Below, piece after piece: positions 8,923 to 16,641 of a stretch of 64,000 nucleotides of DNA; position 1 is the first letter of the stretch, and the number at the start of each line of letters is the position of its first letter. The notes beneath the pieces are model-generated. The model was not told the origin of the DNA. It saw only the letters and a list, made by a program, of their open reading frames with translations, and searched no databases. The stretch comes from JAENVT01 sp963720775 (GTDB lineage: Bacteria; Actinomycetota; Acidimicrobiia; Acidimicrobiales; Ilumatobacteraceae), in contig CAVRGR010000002.1 of the NCBI GenBank assembly GCA_963720775.1, positions 1-64,000 of the forward strand. The letters are read 5' to 3'. The position numbers and the translations under genes were made by a program.

Positions 8923-10123
8923 CCGACCCGGCCGCGGCCTCGGCGCTGGTGACCCTCATGCGTCGCGAGGTGACCAACAGGATCGCGAACGCGATCCCGC
9001 CCACCACACCGAAGGCCACGCGGAGGTTTTGCCACTCGGCCAGGGCGCCCACGCCAACGGCGGTGAGCATGCCGCCGAGGCGTTGGCCGAGCAACATCGA
9101 GCCAAGACCTGCACCGGCCGACACGCCGGGTAACCGGGCGGCGCTTGCGTACAACTGCGGGAAGACGACGGACAGGCCGAGGCCCCACACGATGAGGCCC
9201 AGCAGTGCCACGGCGCCCACCGGTGCGGTCACCGTGATGACTGCGCCGATGCCCACCAGGATCATCGCCCATGTGAACAATCGTCGCTCGCCGATGCGGT
9301 CCAGCACATGGTCGCCGCCGAGACGGCCGACAAGCATTGCGCCGGCGCAGGCCATCGTGCCGAAGCCGGCGGCTTTGCCGAAATCGAACACGTCACGCAT
9401 CAACACTGCTGACTAGTCGTTGGGCGTCACTTCCAACGCTACGGCGCCGAGTGCTGCCAAGCCCATCATGACCGTCACAGGCGACAACCTCTTGCTCGGC
9501 GTAGCGCCGGCCGCGTCGGCGGGAGCGTCGGCGTTCGGCGGCGGGTCCACAGCAATCAGCCAGCGCCGTACCACCACGACGGTGATGAGCAGGATGACAC
9601 CTACTGTGACCAGTTGGGCGCGCACGCTTGCGCCGGCAGCCGACGCGGCCGATCCAACGACAGCGCCGCCGGTGAAGCCCAAGCTCCACATCGCGTGCAG
9701 CCGGTTCATGATCGAACGTCCGAGACGCTGTTGCACGATCACACCTTGAGCGTTCATCGCCACGTCGTTGCAGACGTCGAGCACGCCAAGGGTGGTCAGC
9801 AACAAGAGCAGCACCACCGCATTGGGAGCAAAGGCGATCAGGGGCATCCCGATCGACAGCGCAGTGGCGGCAAGACTCAGGAGGCGACGGCTGCCCAAGC
9901 GGTCGAACACCTTTCCCACGACCAGCGCGCCGACGATGCCGCCGAGACCACCGCCGAGCAGGGTCGCTCCGAGGCCGGCGTTGCCGAGGCCGAGTTGGTC
10001 GCGGATCTCGGGGATGCGTGGCAACCAATTCGAGAACGTCGCACCGTTGACGAAGAACAGCGCTGCCACGGCGGCACCGGAGTGCCGCAAGCGGGGGGCG
10101 TCCAGGTCCGGCGCCGTTGTCAC
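8858..10123 (-). pseudogene. MFS transporter interrupted by one in-frame stop
   Basis: From GTG 10123 the sequence encodes a 12-helix MFS permease of the group with motif FSNWLPRIPEIRDQLGL near the N-terminus and VVGKVFDRLGSRRLL after helix 2. At 9415-9413 the frame meets TAG in the context EVTPND-stop-SAVLMRDVF. Relatives have Asp-Trp-Ser-Ala here, so a single TGG-to-TAG change explains it. The same frame then continues without a break to 8858. Apart from this nonsense codon the gene looks intact. It is either a recent inactivation, a sequencing error, or a case of stop readthrough. Confidence 0.75.
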
Positions 10124-10258
10124 GGCCGCGAATCTACGGCAACGGCAGCCGCGAGCCTCGTTGACGAGTCGCCTTGCGATTTCCGGTGGAATCCCGAAGG
10201 CCCGTGGGTTGGTCAAGGGTGTCACGCAGCATCGTGACGGTGGTGGGCGCGTCGGGTG

Positions 10259-10834
10259 TTAGGGGTGAATCGGCACGTGTTTGGTGACGACCCAGCGGTG
10301 TTTGCCGATCTGGCGGTCTTCGCTGAATCCGGCTCGTTGGTAGGTGGAGAGCGCTCCGTGGTAGAGGAATCCAGCAGGCACCGAGTCGGCGGGCTCGGGA
10401 TATCCCTCGACGATGCCGCCACCAAGGTCGGCGATGAGTTCGAGGGCACCTGCAAGCGCGGCAGTGGCGACGCCTTGGCGGCGGTGGCCTTTGCCGACGT
10501 AGCAACAGGCGATTCGCCAGTCCGGTGGGTCGGTGAGCTCCCTTTCGTAGGCGCGCCGGTTCTTGATCCGAGGAACCTCATCGGGAGGACCGAACTGGCA
10601 CCAGCCGACGCACTCGTCGCCGTCGAAGACGAGCGCCGCGTGGGCAGTCCCGGCAATGACTCGTTCGTACTTGCGTTCACGCTTCGATCGTGTCGGCGTC
10701 GCCGCGGTGTCATCGTCGGGGTGGAAGCCCATGCACCAGCAGCCTCCGAAGATGCCGTTGTTCGCCTCGACGAGCGCTGCGAACGCATCCCACGTGGAGG
10801 CGTCGAGTGGCTTGATCGAATATCGCGAGGTCAT
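10259..10834 (-). CDS. GNAT-family N-acetyltransferase
   Basis: 191 residues. The N-terminal half has FGGCWCMGFHPDDD (residues about 29-42), a Cys-Trp-Cys motif seen in one GNAT subgroup. The acetyl-CoA site is VGKGHRRQGVATAAL (about 112-126), matching the R/Q-x-x-G-x-A loop, and GALSTYQRAGF closes the fold. Its ATG overlaps the stop of the dienelactone-hydrolase gene (ATGA at 10834-10831), so they are co-transcribed from the ArsR-facing promoter. The acceptor substrate is unknown; small-molecule detoxification would fit. Confidence 0.88.
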   Translation of the reverse strand: MTSRYSIKPLDASTWDAFAALVEANNGIFGGCWCMGFHPDDDTAATPTRSKRERKYERVIAGTAHAALVFDGDECVGWCQFGPPDEVPRIKNRRAYERELTDPPDWRIACCYVGKGHRRQGVATAALAGALELIADLGGGIVEGYPEPADSVPAGFLYHGALSTYQRAGFSEDRQIGKHRWVVTKHVPIHP

Positions 10835-11418
10835 GCCAGATCGTCCAGGAAGGCGAGGACTCGTTCGGTCAGCAATGCGGTCGCCTCGGCGTCGTAGGAC
10901 GGCAACGAGTCGTCGGCAAACAGGTGGGCGTCGCCCGGGTACGTGAACAGCTCAGCTCGAGTCGTCGCCGAGGCTGCCTCGACCAGTGATCGGGCGGCGT
11001 CGATGTCGCCCTCACCGACGAAGTACGGGTCGGCGTCCATGCCGTGGATCTGGACCGGCACCCCGGCTGGCCATCCGTCGGCGAACTCCGAGACGGGTAC
11101 GCACGACTCGAACAGCAATGCACCCTGAGCCCCAGGGCGGGTCTCAGCAAGTTTCTGAGCCGGGAGTACGCCCATCGAGAACCCGGCATACACCAGCTTC
11201 GCAGGATGAAAGTCGGCTTCGGCGACGCCTTGCTCGATGATCGTGGCGAACCCGATCTCGTTGGCGTATGCCACACCGTCATCAATCGTGGTGAACGTTC
11301 GCCCGTCAAACTGGTCAGGAGTGTGCACCGTGTGCCCCGCCTCCCGGAGCCGGTCGGCGAACGCGATGATACCAGGGGTGAACCCCCGGACGTGATGGAA
11401 CAGCAGCACCTCAGCCAT
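10831..11418 (-). CDS. Dienelactone hydrolase family alpha/beta hydrolase
   Basis: 195 residues from ATG 11418, preceded by AAGGAGGAG at good distance. Start MAEVLLFHHVRGFTPG, nucleophile region LVYAGFSMGVLPA (about 75-87; Gly-Phe-Ser-Met-Gly, where many DLHs have Cys), an acidic residue in MDADPYF, and catalytic His in YPGDAHLFAD. Such enzymes open lactones or act as general esterases. It heads an operon with the GNAT gene and faces an ArsR-type regulator across a perfect palindrome, so induction by the regulator's ligand is likely. Confidence 0.88.
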   Translation of the reverse strand: MAEVLLFHHVRGFTPGIIAFADRLREAGHTVHTPDQFDGRTFTTIDDGVAYANEIGFATIIEQGVAEADFHPAKLVYAGFSMGVLPAQKLAETRPGAQGALLFESCVPVSEFADGWPAGVPVQIHGMDADPYFVGEGDIDAARSLVEAASATTRAELFTYPGDAHLFADDSLPSYDAEATALLTERVLAFLDDLA

Positions 11419-11433
11419 GGCGGCTCCTCCTTC

Positions 11434-11457
11434 AATGATCGATAAAGTTCGATCATT
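11434..11457. promoter_or_regulatory. Palindromic operator between DLH operon and ArsR-type gene
   Basis: A perfect inverted repeat of 9-bp arms, AATGATCGA (11434-11442) and TCGATCATT (11449-11457), with a 6-nt spacer, lies 15 nt before the DLH start and 24 nt before the regulator start. A further half-site-like TGATCGAG follows at 11471. Position and symmetry fit binding of the dimeric winged-helix protein encoded at 11482, with autoregulation. Confidence 0.7.
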
Positions 11458-11481
11458 CACCCTAGTCGTTATGATCGAGAA

Positions 11482-12048
11482 ATGTCGAGCAGTGATTCGT
11501 CTCCCGACTACGAGCTCGAGGATCTCCGGATCGTGACAGCGACCCCGGAACTGAAAGCGATGTTCCATCCCCTGCGCGGCACGTTGCTGGGTCTCGTGCT
11601 CGAACGGGCCGCCACGGTCAACGAACTCGCCATCGCAGTCGACCGGCCACCCAGCAGTGTTGCGCATCACGTCAACGTGCTCGTCGACGCCGGACTCTTG
11701 AAGGTGGTGCGAACGCGCAAGCGGCGGGCGATCGATGAACGGTTCTACGGGCGTACCGCGCGGATCTTCCACGTCGGACAGATCCAGCCTGAGCAGCTCA
11801 GCGCGATCCCGAACCTACTTGTCGAGGCAGCCACCGAATCCCGCCCCGCTCATCAAGCCGACGATCTCCGTGCCGTACACCGTCACGCACGTATTCCTCG
11901 CGAACACGCCAAACAATTCTGGGATCAGGTCTTCGAACTCACCCGCACGTTCAGCGCTCTGCCACGCAGTGGCGACACCACCTACGCGTTCGTCGCAGGC
12001 CTCTACCCCACCGACCACCCCACCCTTCCCGAACCCTCGTGTCGTTGA
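11482..12048 (+). CDS. ArsR-type winged-helix transcriptional regulator
   Basis: 188 residues. The DNA-binding part is TPELKAMFHPLRGTLLGLVL, then AATVNELAIAVDRPPSSVAHHVNVLVDAGLLKVV (residues about 50-83), the standard HTH-plus-wing of the ArsR/HTH_20 group. The C-terminal half (about 95-188) is a ligand-binding or dimer domain of unknown specificity; no metal-binding Cys cluster is seen. There is no strong ribosome site before ATG 11482, so leaderless translation is possible. It is divergent from the DLH/GNAT operon, which it probably represses. Confidence 0.85.
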   Translation: MSSSDSSPDYELEDLRIVTATPELKAMFHPLRGTLLGLVLERAATVNELAIAVDRPPSSVAHHVNVLVDAGLLKVVRTRKRRAIDERFYGRTARIFHVGQIQPEQLSAIPNLLVEAATESRPAHQADDLRAVHRHARIPREHAKQFWDQVFELTRTFSALPRSGDTTYAFVAGLYPTDHPTLPEPSCR

Positions 12049-12112
12049 AGGTGTAGAGGCGGAGTTCGCTGGATGGCCGAGAGTCAGGTCGACCCGAGCT
12101 GCGGCCTGTTGA

Positions 12113-12490
12113 TCAGAGCAGTTCGATCGGGCAGTTGAGGCCTGGTGCGTTGGCGAGTCGGGTGTCGGTCGTGAGCAGGGCTGTTGCGCCGGTCATCTCG
12201 GCGAGGGCGACGTAGGTGGCGTCGTAGGCGCTGAGATCGTGCCGCAGCGCCCATATTCTCGGTCGGAGCCAGTCGGCGGGGAACCGGGTGAGGGCCAGGT
12301 CAATGAAACCGTCCAGGGCGGAGGTGCCTTGCTCGTCGGTCAGGACGTTCTGGACGACGAGGCGCCGAAGGACGTTGGTCACCTCGCTGTCGATGAGGTG
12401 GGGAACGGCGAGTTCTTCGTCGCCGAGACGATCGGGGTCGAGGTCGTTTGCGACGAGTTCGACGATGACGCCGGCGTCGACGACTCTCAA
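12113..12490 (-). CDS. PIN-domain toxin, VapC family (antitoxin missing)
   Basis: About 125 residues from TTG 12490, with GAGGGA upstream, or read as part of the fusion below. The PIN fold shows LRVVDAGVIVELVA (first catalytic Asp), HLIDSEVTNVLRR (Glu), and DLSAYDATYVALAEMTGATALLTTDTRLA (Asp-x-x-Tyr-Val-Ala and Asp). All four acidic residues of the RNase site are present. VapC toxins cleave RNA such as tRNA and are normally encoded just after a VapB antitoxin. Here the upstream space is occupied by an IS256-type transposase stump and no antitoxin is seen on either side. Confidence 0.8.
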   Translation of the reverse strand: MRVVDAGVIVELVANDLDPDRLGDEELAVPHLIDSEVTNVLRRLVVQNVLTDEQGTSALDGFIDLALTRFPADWLRPRIWALRHDLSAYDATYVALAEMTGATALLTTDTRLANAPGLNCPIELL

Positions 12491-12781
12491 GCGCCGCGTC
12501 CCTCGTGCCAGCAATGACGGGAAGAAACTGCCATGCGACAGCTTCGGGATCTTCAACTCGATGTCACCGGCCTGGGTCGACAACAGACGGCTGCGGTGAC
12601 CGTTTCGTTCATTCGTACGCGCCCCGGTGCGCTCGTATCGGCCGGCGCCGATCGCTTCGGTGGCTTCGAGCTCGATCAACTCTTGCATCACCAGACGCAC
12701 AGCGTCTCTGATCAGATCGATCCCGTCGCCGGCACGGAGCGCGTCGAGAAGTTCGGGCAGGGCAGACTCATCTAGAGCCAT
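12491..12781 (-). mobile_element. IS256-family (mutator) transposase N-terminal fragment
   Basis: From ATG 12781 (GGAG 9 nt upstream) about 90 codons match the start of IS256-type transposases: ALPELLDALRAGDGIDLIRD, LVMQELIELEATEAIGAGRYER, TGARTNERNGHRSRLLSTQAG and ELKIPKLSHGSFFPSLL. The sequence then passes in frame into the PIN toxin with no stop between. The DDE catalytic domain and the rest of the insertion sequence are absent. The open frame as a whole (12113-12781, 222 codons) would encode a transposase-N / VapC fusion. Confidence 0.8.
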
Positions 12782-12969
12782 CGGTGTGTTCTCCTTCAGT
12801 GGGTTCTTGCGGAACACACCAAGAATCACGCCGATGGCTCACCCAACGGTGGACCTTCCCAAAACCCACCACGCCGCGGGACTCATACGAGCCTTGCGCG
12901 ACGAAAAGTCTAGACCGTTAGATGGGATGTGGATCCGAGTCACTTCGGGCGCTCTGAGCTGGTACTTCT

Positions 12970-12992
12970 TGGTGCGCCCCCTGGGTTTCGAA
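12970..12992 (-). pseudogene. 3' half of a split tRNA-Lys(CTT) gene
   Basis: On the minus strand this reads T-loop TTCGAAA, T-stem 3' strand CCCAG, acceptor 3' strand GGGGCGC, discriminator A and encoded CCA. The T-stem 5' strand expected next is not here (TCTAG instead of CTGGG). It is found at 21519-21523 together with the rest of the tRNA. Joined, the two halves make a 75-nt tRNA with a perfect T-stem and an acceptor stem with one G-U pair. This marks the left end of the integrated element. Confidence 0.75.
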
Positions 12993-13217
12993 CTAGAAAA
13001 CGTCGTGCGGGCTGGTTGCGCCGAATGTGACCAAGTCCAGGTCAGATGGCACTTTTGCACTTTGACGAACAGGCTTCGTGACGCCTAATACCGTCCTGTG
13101 GTGAACTTTTGGTGACCAATCGGTGACCACGACGTCGGTTCACGCCGCCCGCCCCGTGACCCGCTTGGGTGTCGTTGTACCCTGGTTTCGCGTCACACCG
13201 GCTGGTACACCGGAACC

Positions 13218-13577
13218 ATGACCACCATTCGCAGCCTGTTCGCCATCGTCGCGTTAGGGGCAGTGACGGTCGCCTGCGGTAGTTCCAGCGGATCTGGCTT
13301 CAATGAGACTGCCGCCAAGAACGGCATTGCGTCGTCGGGGCTGTGGAAAACCGATGCCGACAGGGCTGACGCTCTCGACTCAATTCGGCACACCTGCGAA
13401 CTGCCCGACAATTCGATCAACGATTTCTCAGCGCACGACTTCCTAGTCAACGACAAGTACTCGCCCACGCTTGTCGCCGCGTGGCGAACTGGCTGCGACG
13501 CCAAGTTCGTTCACGTCCAAGCGATGATCGACAATGGCGATTGCTTCGGTGGCGTGTTGGCGGGTTGCAAGAACTGA
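13218..13577 (+). CDS. Small lipoprotein of unknown function
   Basis: 119 residues. A signal peptide (MTTIRSLFAIVALGAVTVAC) ends in a lipobox with Cys20, so the mature protein should be lipid-anchored. The mature part has Cys residues in RHTCELPD, RTGCDAKF, NGDCFGG and AGCKN that may pair as disulfides. No known domain. It is the first gene inside the left end of the integrated element and on the strand opposite to most of its genes, so it could be a morphogenetic or superinfection-type cargo gene. It is preceded by two copies of GGTGACCA near 13110-13130. Confidence 0.7.
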   Translation: MTTIRSLFAIVALGAVTVACGSSSGSGFNETAAKNGIASSGLWKTDADRADALDSIRHTCELPDNSINDFSAHDFLVNDKYSPTLVAAWRTGCDAKFVHVQAMIDNGDCFGGVLAGCKN

Positions 13578-13580
13578 CGG

Positions 13581-13976
13581 TCACGCTGCGCGCTGGTGTT
13601 CGGCAGCACGCAGCCGGGCACGTTCCCGCGCCGATCGCCCTGCCCATATCCCGAACTGTTCGTGGCTTCCGGCTTCGGCACATTCGGTGTTCACCAGACA
13701 TCGCCGGCAGATCGCCGCGACAGCTGGCGACGGGTGGCCGCGGTCAGGGAAGAAGTCGACCAGCGGGTGTTCGTGGCAGGCAGCGTCGCGGTGCCATTCG
13801 GGTCGGTCAAGTAGCTGTGCGAAGGTCGCCGGTTCCGGGCTGTCGTCGAACACGATCGGGCCGCGTTCGACGACCCGCAACGCTGTCGGCGATTCCAGCC
13901 ACGCCAACAGGTCGACGATGTTCACGATTGGCACGGTAGGCCACGTTTCCGGTACGGCAAGCGGCACCGGTGGCAT
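13581..13976 (-). CDS. WhiB-family transcriptional regulator
   Basis: 131 residues with the four cysteines of the [4Fe-4S] site: Cys67 (RDAACHEH), Cys90 and Cys93 (ICRRCLV), and Cys99 (TEC). These are followed by the G-I-W-x-G turn (FGIWAGRSARERARLRA, about 108-124) that contacts DNA or sigma factor. The first about 55 residues are an unrelated extension. WhiB proteins are iron-sulfur transcription factors of actinobacteria and their phages. Here it is within the integrated element and probably controls element genes. Confidence 0.85.
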   Translation of the reverse strand: MPPVPLAVPETWPTVPIVNIVDLLAWLESPTALRVVERGPIVFDDSPEPATFAQLLDRPEWHRDAACHEHPLVDFFPDRGHPSPAVAAICRRCLVNTECAEAGSHEQFGIWAGRSARERARLRAAEHQRAA

Positions 13977-14047
13977 GTTGGGTCATCTTCGACGTTCGCG
14001 GGCTGCGAAACGCCCTGCCCGGTAGGCGACAGCGACGATCCCGGTGG

Positions 14048-14191
14048 CTACTTGTGTTCGATGTCGTCGGTGTTGCGGCCGCGGTAGGCGGTGACGAACG
14101 ATTCGGCGATTTCGTCAACAGCCGCCGGTTCGTAGAACGGTTCCGGCGTTGCCGGTTGTTCGACGACGGGGGGAGTCGGGTCAGGATTCAT
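14048..14191 (-). CDS. Short hypothetical protein
   Basis: 47 residues (begins MNPDPTPPVVEQPATPEPFY, ends TDDIEHK). It starts 2 nt after the stop of the membrane-protein gene at 14194, with the strong ribosome site AAGGGGG placed on that stop. Acidic and Pro-rich, no recognised domain. Spacing and ribosome site support translation despite the small size. Confidence 0.5.
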   Translation of the reverse strand: MNPDPTPPVVEQPATPEPFYEPAAVDEIAESFVTAYRGRNTDDIEHK

Positions 14192-14193
14192 AT

Positions 14194-14660
14194 TCACCCC
14201 CTTGTCGCAATCGCGATCAGCCAGCACGCACGCTGAGCACCCAACGCGCCCATTGCCGCTTTCAGTCGATCTTCAAGGTCTTGCAGCGTTTCGTCGTTGG
14301 CGATCCGGTTGCGTTCCATCGCCGCGACCAGGGTGCCTTTGATCTTCGATTCGTCGATGGTGTCGTAGACCGTGCCTGACTTGACCAGCGACATCGGCGG
14401 TGGGTACAGCCTGATTTTCTGGCCCAAGCACATTGATCCGAACAGGTACACGGCCACCGCGGCCAGCACGCCGCCACCGATCCCGAACATCAGGTCGGGT
14501 GTCTCGCCGCTGGCGAACGCCGATCGCCCAAGTTCGACGTTGACGATCGACGACAGCCCAAGCAACAGCCCGGCGCGGTACACGTGCTGTCGATCGTCGC
14601 CCGCTGTTCGTCCAGGGCGCGGACCGCGAAGTCGTAGGCCAGATCAACGCGAACACTCAT
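14194..14660 (-). pseudogene. Small membrane protein gene, one frameshift
   Basis: Two overlapping frames combine into one plausible protein: MSVRVDLAYDFAVRALDEQR from ATG 14660, then after a shift near 14585 RAGLLLGLSSIVNVELG, a second membrane segment GIGGGVLAAVAVYLFGSM, and a charged helix DETLQDLEDRLKAAMGAL. The pattern 'A-L-D-x-Q-R-x-x-I-D-S...R-A-G-x-L-L-G' is known from actinobacterial proteins with two N-terminal helices, but I cannot name the family. The frameshift may be decay or an assembly error. Confidence 0.5.
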
Positions 14661-14726
14661 TGCGATAATTCTGCCGCAGGGGTGTTACACGGTGGGCGAT
14701 CGTCGAACGCTTGACGACCGGCGTGG

Positions 14727-15008
14727 CTATGTCGGTGCGTCGGGTTGGCCCACCTTCGCCCACAACAGCGGCCGCGCTGACCACGGGTACTTCGGTTCGT
14801 GGCGCACGACCAGACCTTCGGATTCCAGGCGGATCAGGGCGCGCCGAATCGCCGTTCTGTTGGGCGTTCGTGGCGTTGAGCGACCCGATAGAACCGGTTG
14901 GCGAGTGTGCCGCGCTGACGGGCAGCGACCGATCCAGCGACCGGGTTCGGGTACGTCGGGAAGTTGCGTCAACAGGAACGCTTGCAGGGCACCATGTCCG
15001 CGGCTCAC
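14727..15008 (-). pseudogene. Winged-helix DNA-binding protein, frameshifted
   Basis: The C-terminal part AIRRALIRLESEGLVVRHEP is a clear winged-helix recognition helix and wing, and the N-terminus MSRGHGALQAFLLTQLPD is typical of replication or regulatory proteins in integrative plasmids. The middle only makes sense in another frame (TLANRFYRVAQRHERP), which implies two compensating shifts at about 14860 and 14915. It lies directly downstream, on the minus strand, of the four-copy 17-bp array at 15011-15152, which could be its binding sites. Confidence 0.45.
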
Positions 15009-15010
15009 GA

Positions 15011-15152
15011 CGGGCTATGTGTAGTGCGACCGGCGCAGTGCGCTTCCCGGTTATGTGTAGTGCATAGCACGCCCTGTGGTGCCCGGACGGCGTGCGCCGC
15101 ACTACACATAACCCGACGACGGGGAGACGTCCGCGGCGCTACACATAGCCCG
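15011..15152. repeat. Four-copy 17-bp iteron-like array
   Basis: Consensus CGGGYTATGTGTAGTGC. Direct copies at 15011-15027 and 15047-15063 (one mismatch each way); inverted copies at 15099-15115 and 15136-15152. Starts are 36 and 37 nt apart within each pair, giving a symmetrical arrangement of two copies facing two copies. It lies in the gap between two minus-strand genes. Candidates are a replication origin, an operator for the adjacent winged-helix gene, or recombination arm sites. Confidence 0.75.
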
Positions 15153-15155
15153 ACG

Positions 15156-15673
15156 TCACCCATCGTCGTCGGCTTGCAGCCGCAGGCGTCGCCGGGCTTC
15201 AGCGAACAGTTCGTCGTCGGTCAGATCGTCGAACCCGCCGTCGCGGCGAATGATCTCAGCCATGTGCCGCGTGACAGCCTTTCGCCAGCCGCGCTGAACT
15301 TCGGCCACGGTCGCGGTCGTCGGGTCGCAGGGCACGTTCTTCGGCGACCAGTTCGACCAGCCGGGCGACGTCGTCAGCCGATCGGCTTGGTAGTGGTCGA
15401 TCGCGAAGCTTGACCCTGTAGTGCCGACCAAGTTCGGGTGCCCACCCGCACGGGCACACTTCGTAGCGTTTCCGGTCAGGGTCGACCAGCCACGCCCGGA
15501 ACCCGCGTGCTGCCAAGTCGTCGCGCCGGGCGAACGTTGTTGTGAAACAACCATTTGCCCTTGGGCACGGCATCGGGCAGTTTCGATAGGCCGTCCAAGC
15601 CTTTGCGGGCGCGAACTTCAGCCACGCTGGCACGAAAGTCCGCAAGGGTTAGCGGTTCTTGGTCGTCGGTCAT
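15156..15673 (-). pseudogene. Hypothetical protein with Cys-Pro-Cys motif, frameshifted
   Basis: Pieces in three frames line up: MTDDQEPLTLADFRASVAEV from ATG 15673, then FRAWLVDPDRKRYEVCPCGW with APELGRHYRV in a second frame, then GWRKAVTRHMAEIIRRDGGF with DDLTDDELFAEARRRLR in a third, ending at 15156. The Cys-Pro-Cys-Gly-Trp-Ala-Pro-Glu-Leu motif recurs in small proteins of actinobacterial phages and integrative elements; function unknown. At least two frameshifts separate the pieces. Confidence 0.5.
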
Positions 15674-15777
15674 GCGATAAATCATTTATCAACCATCGCC
15701 GCCGGTCAACACGAAAATAGGCTGTGACCTGGTGCGATGTTGCGCACAGCGCACACCTTGACCGCTAATTATTAGGG

Positions 15778-15819
15778 ACCGCGGCACGCCGGGACACCAC
15801 GCACCCGACGTGCCGCGGT
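15778..15819. terminator. Strong inverted repeat, possible terminator
   Basis: An 11-bp perfect inverted repeat, ACCGCGGCACG (15778-15788) and CGTGCCGCGGT (15809-15819), with a 20-nt loop. It lies about 120 nt after the stop of the 15939 gene on the minus strand, followed there by an A/T-rich stretch (TAATAATTAG). No clear U-run, so termination is only a suggestion. The remaining gap 15674-15938 shows nothing else recognisable. Confidence 0.4.
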
Positions 15820-15938
15820 TGTCGACCGTCGCAGGACACGACCGCGCCAGTCGACGTTCGCACCGCCCGGCAGCGGGCCATGACCGAACCGCGCCAGCGA
15901 CGCTGCGACTTCGAAACTCCCACTATTGGGACTTTCGG

Positions 15939-16628
15939 TCAGGCGTTCGACGTCACCCGGCGCGCTTTGGCGTCGATCTTCGACACTGCCGCGGCGACCT
16001 GATCGGGTCGGTTCGTTGACAGGGTGAACCCGGCTGCGACGATGTCGGCGAAGTTGCCGCACTTGCCAAGTCGGACCAGCACGGCGCTGTCCAGATCGTC
16101 AAGCTTGACCCACGACGTGTTGGCGATCGTCGCGTGCATCGCCCGATGGGCGTCGCCGACGATCACCCGGACCCGGTTCAGCACGCCGTTCGCTTCGTTG
16201 AACTTGGCGAAGCTGGCCGCGGCACCAGCACCAAGTTTGGCGATCATGTGGGCGTCGGGTGTCGCGCCGATGTTGGCGACACAATCAGCCAACACCTGAC
16301 CGGCTGTTTCGACCAACGGCCGCACGGCGTCGATCAGTTCCGGTGCGCTGTCAGCCAACACGTTTCGATCGGCGACGTCAAGCGACGTGGCGACATCGCC
16401 CAACACTTCGCCCAACATCTTTCGTCGCAACAGGTTGTCGCCGGCAGTGTTCAACGCGGCGACGGCGTCGGCCGCGCTGATCGTTCTGGCGCGCAGCCGG
16501 TCGGTCAGATCGCCGATATCGCTGTTGTCGTTGTAGATGCTGGCGGCTTGCAACGCTTGGCGTACGGCGTCGGCATCGACCATCGGTTGCGGCACCTTGA
16601 CGCCAAGTCGGATCAGTTCCTGAATCAT
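15939..16628 (-). CDS. Hypothetical element-encoded protein
   Basis: 229 residues, intact, with ribosome site AAAGGAAACAG before ATG 16628. It is Ala-rich and mostly helical, e.g. LRRKMLGEVLGDVATSLDVA and LGAGAAASFAKFNEANGVLNRV; no membrane segment, no recognised motif. It follows the zinc-finger-like gene 16642-17059 by 13 nt, so they share an operon. No function can be assigned; position among regulators and the terminase-like gene suggests a phage or satellite role. Confidence 0.65.
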   Translation of the reverse strand: MIQELIRLGVKVPQPMVDADAVRQALQAASIYNDNSDIGDLTDRLRARTISAADAVAALNTAGDNLLRRKMLGEVLGDVATSLDVADRNVLADSAPELIDAVRPLVETAGQVLADCVANIGATPDAHMIAKLGAGAAASFAKFNEANGVLNRVRVIVGDAHRAMHATIANTSWVKLDDLDSAVLVRLGKCGNFADIVAAGFTLSTNRPDQVAAAVSKIDAKARRVTSNA

Positions 16629-16641
16629 GTTCTGTTTCCTT

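Noticed and set aside
12839..13060. 73-codon minus-strand open frame between the IS remnant and the lipoprotein
   Set aside because: It crosses the tRNA 3' half, has no ribosome site and no coding-like composition.
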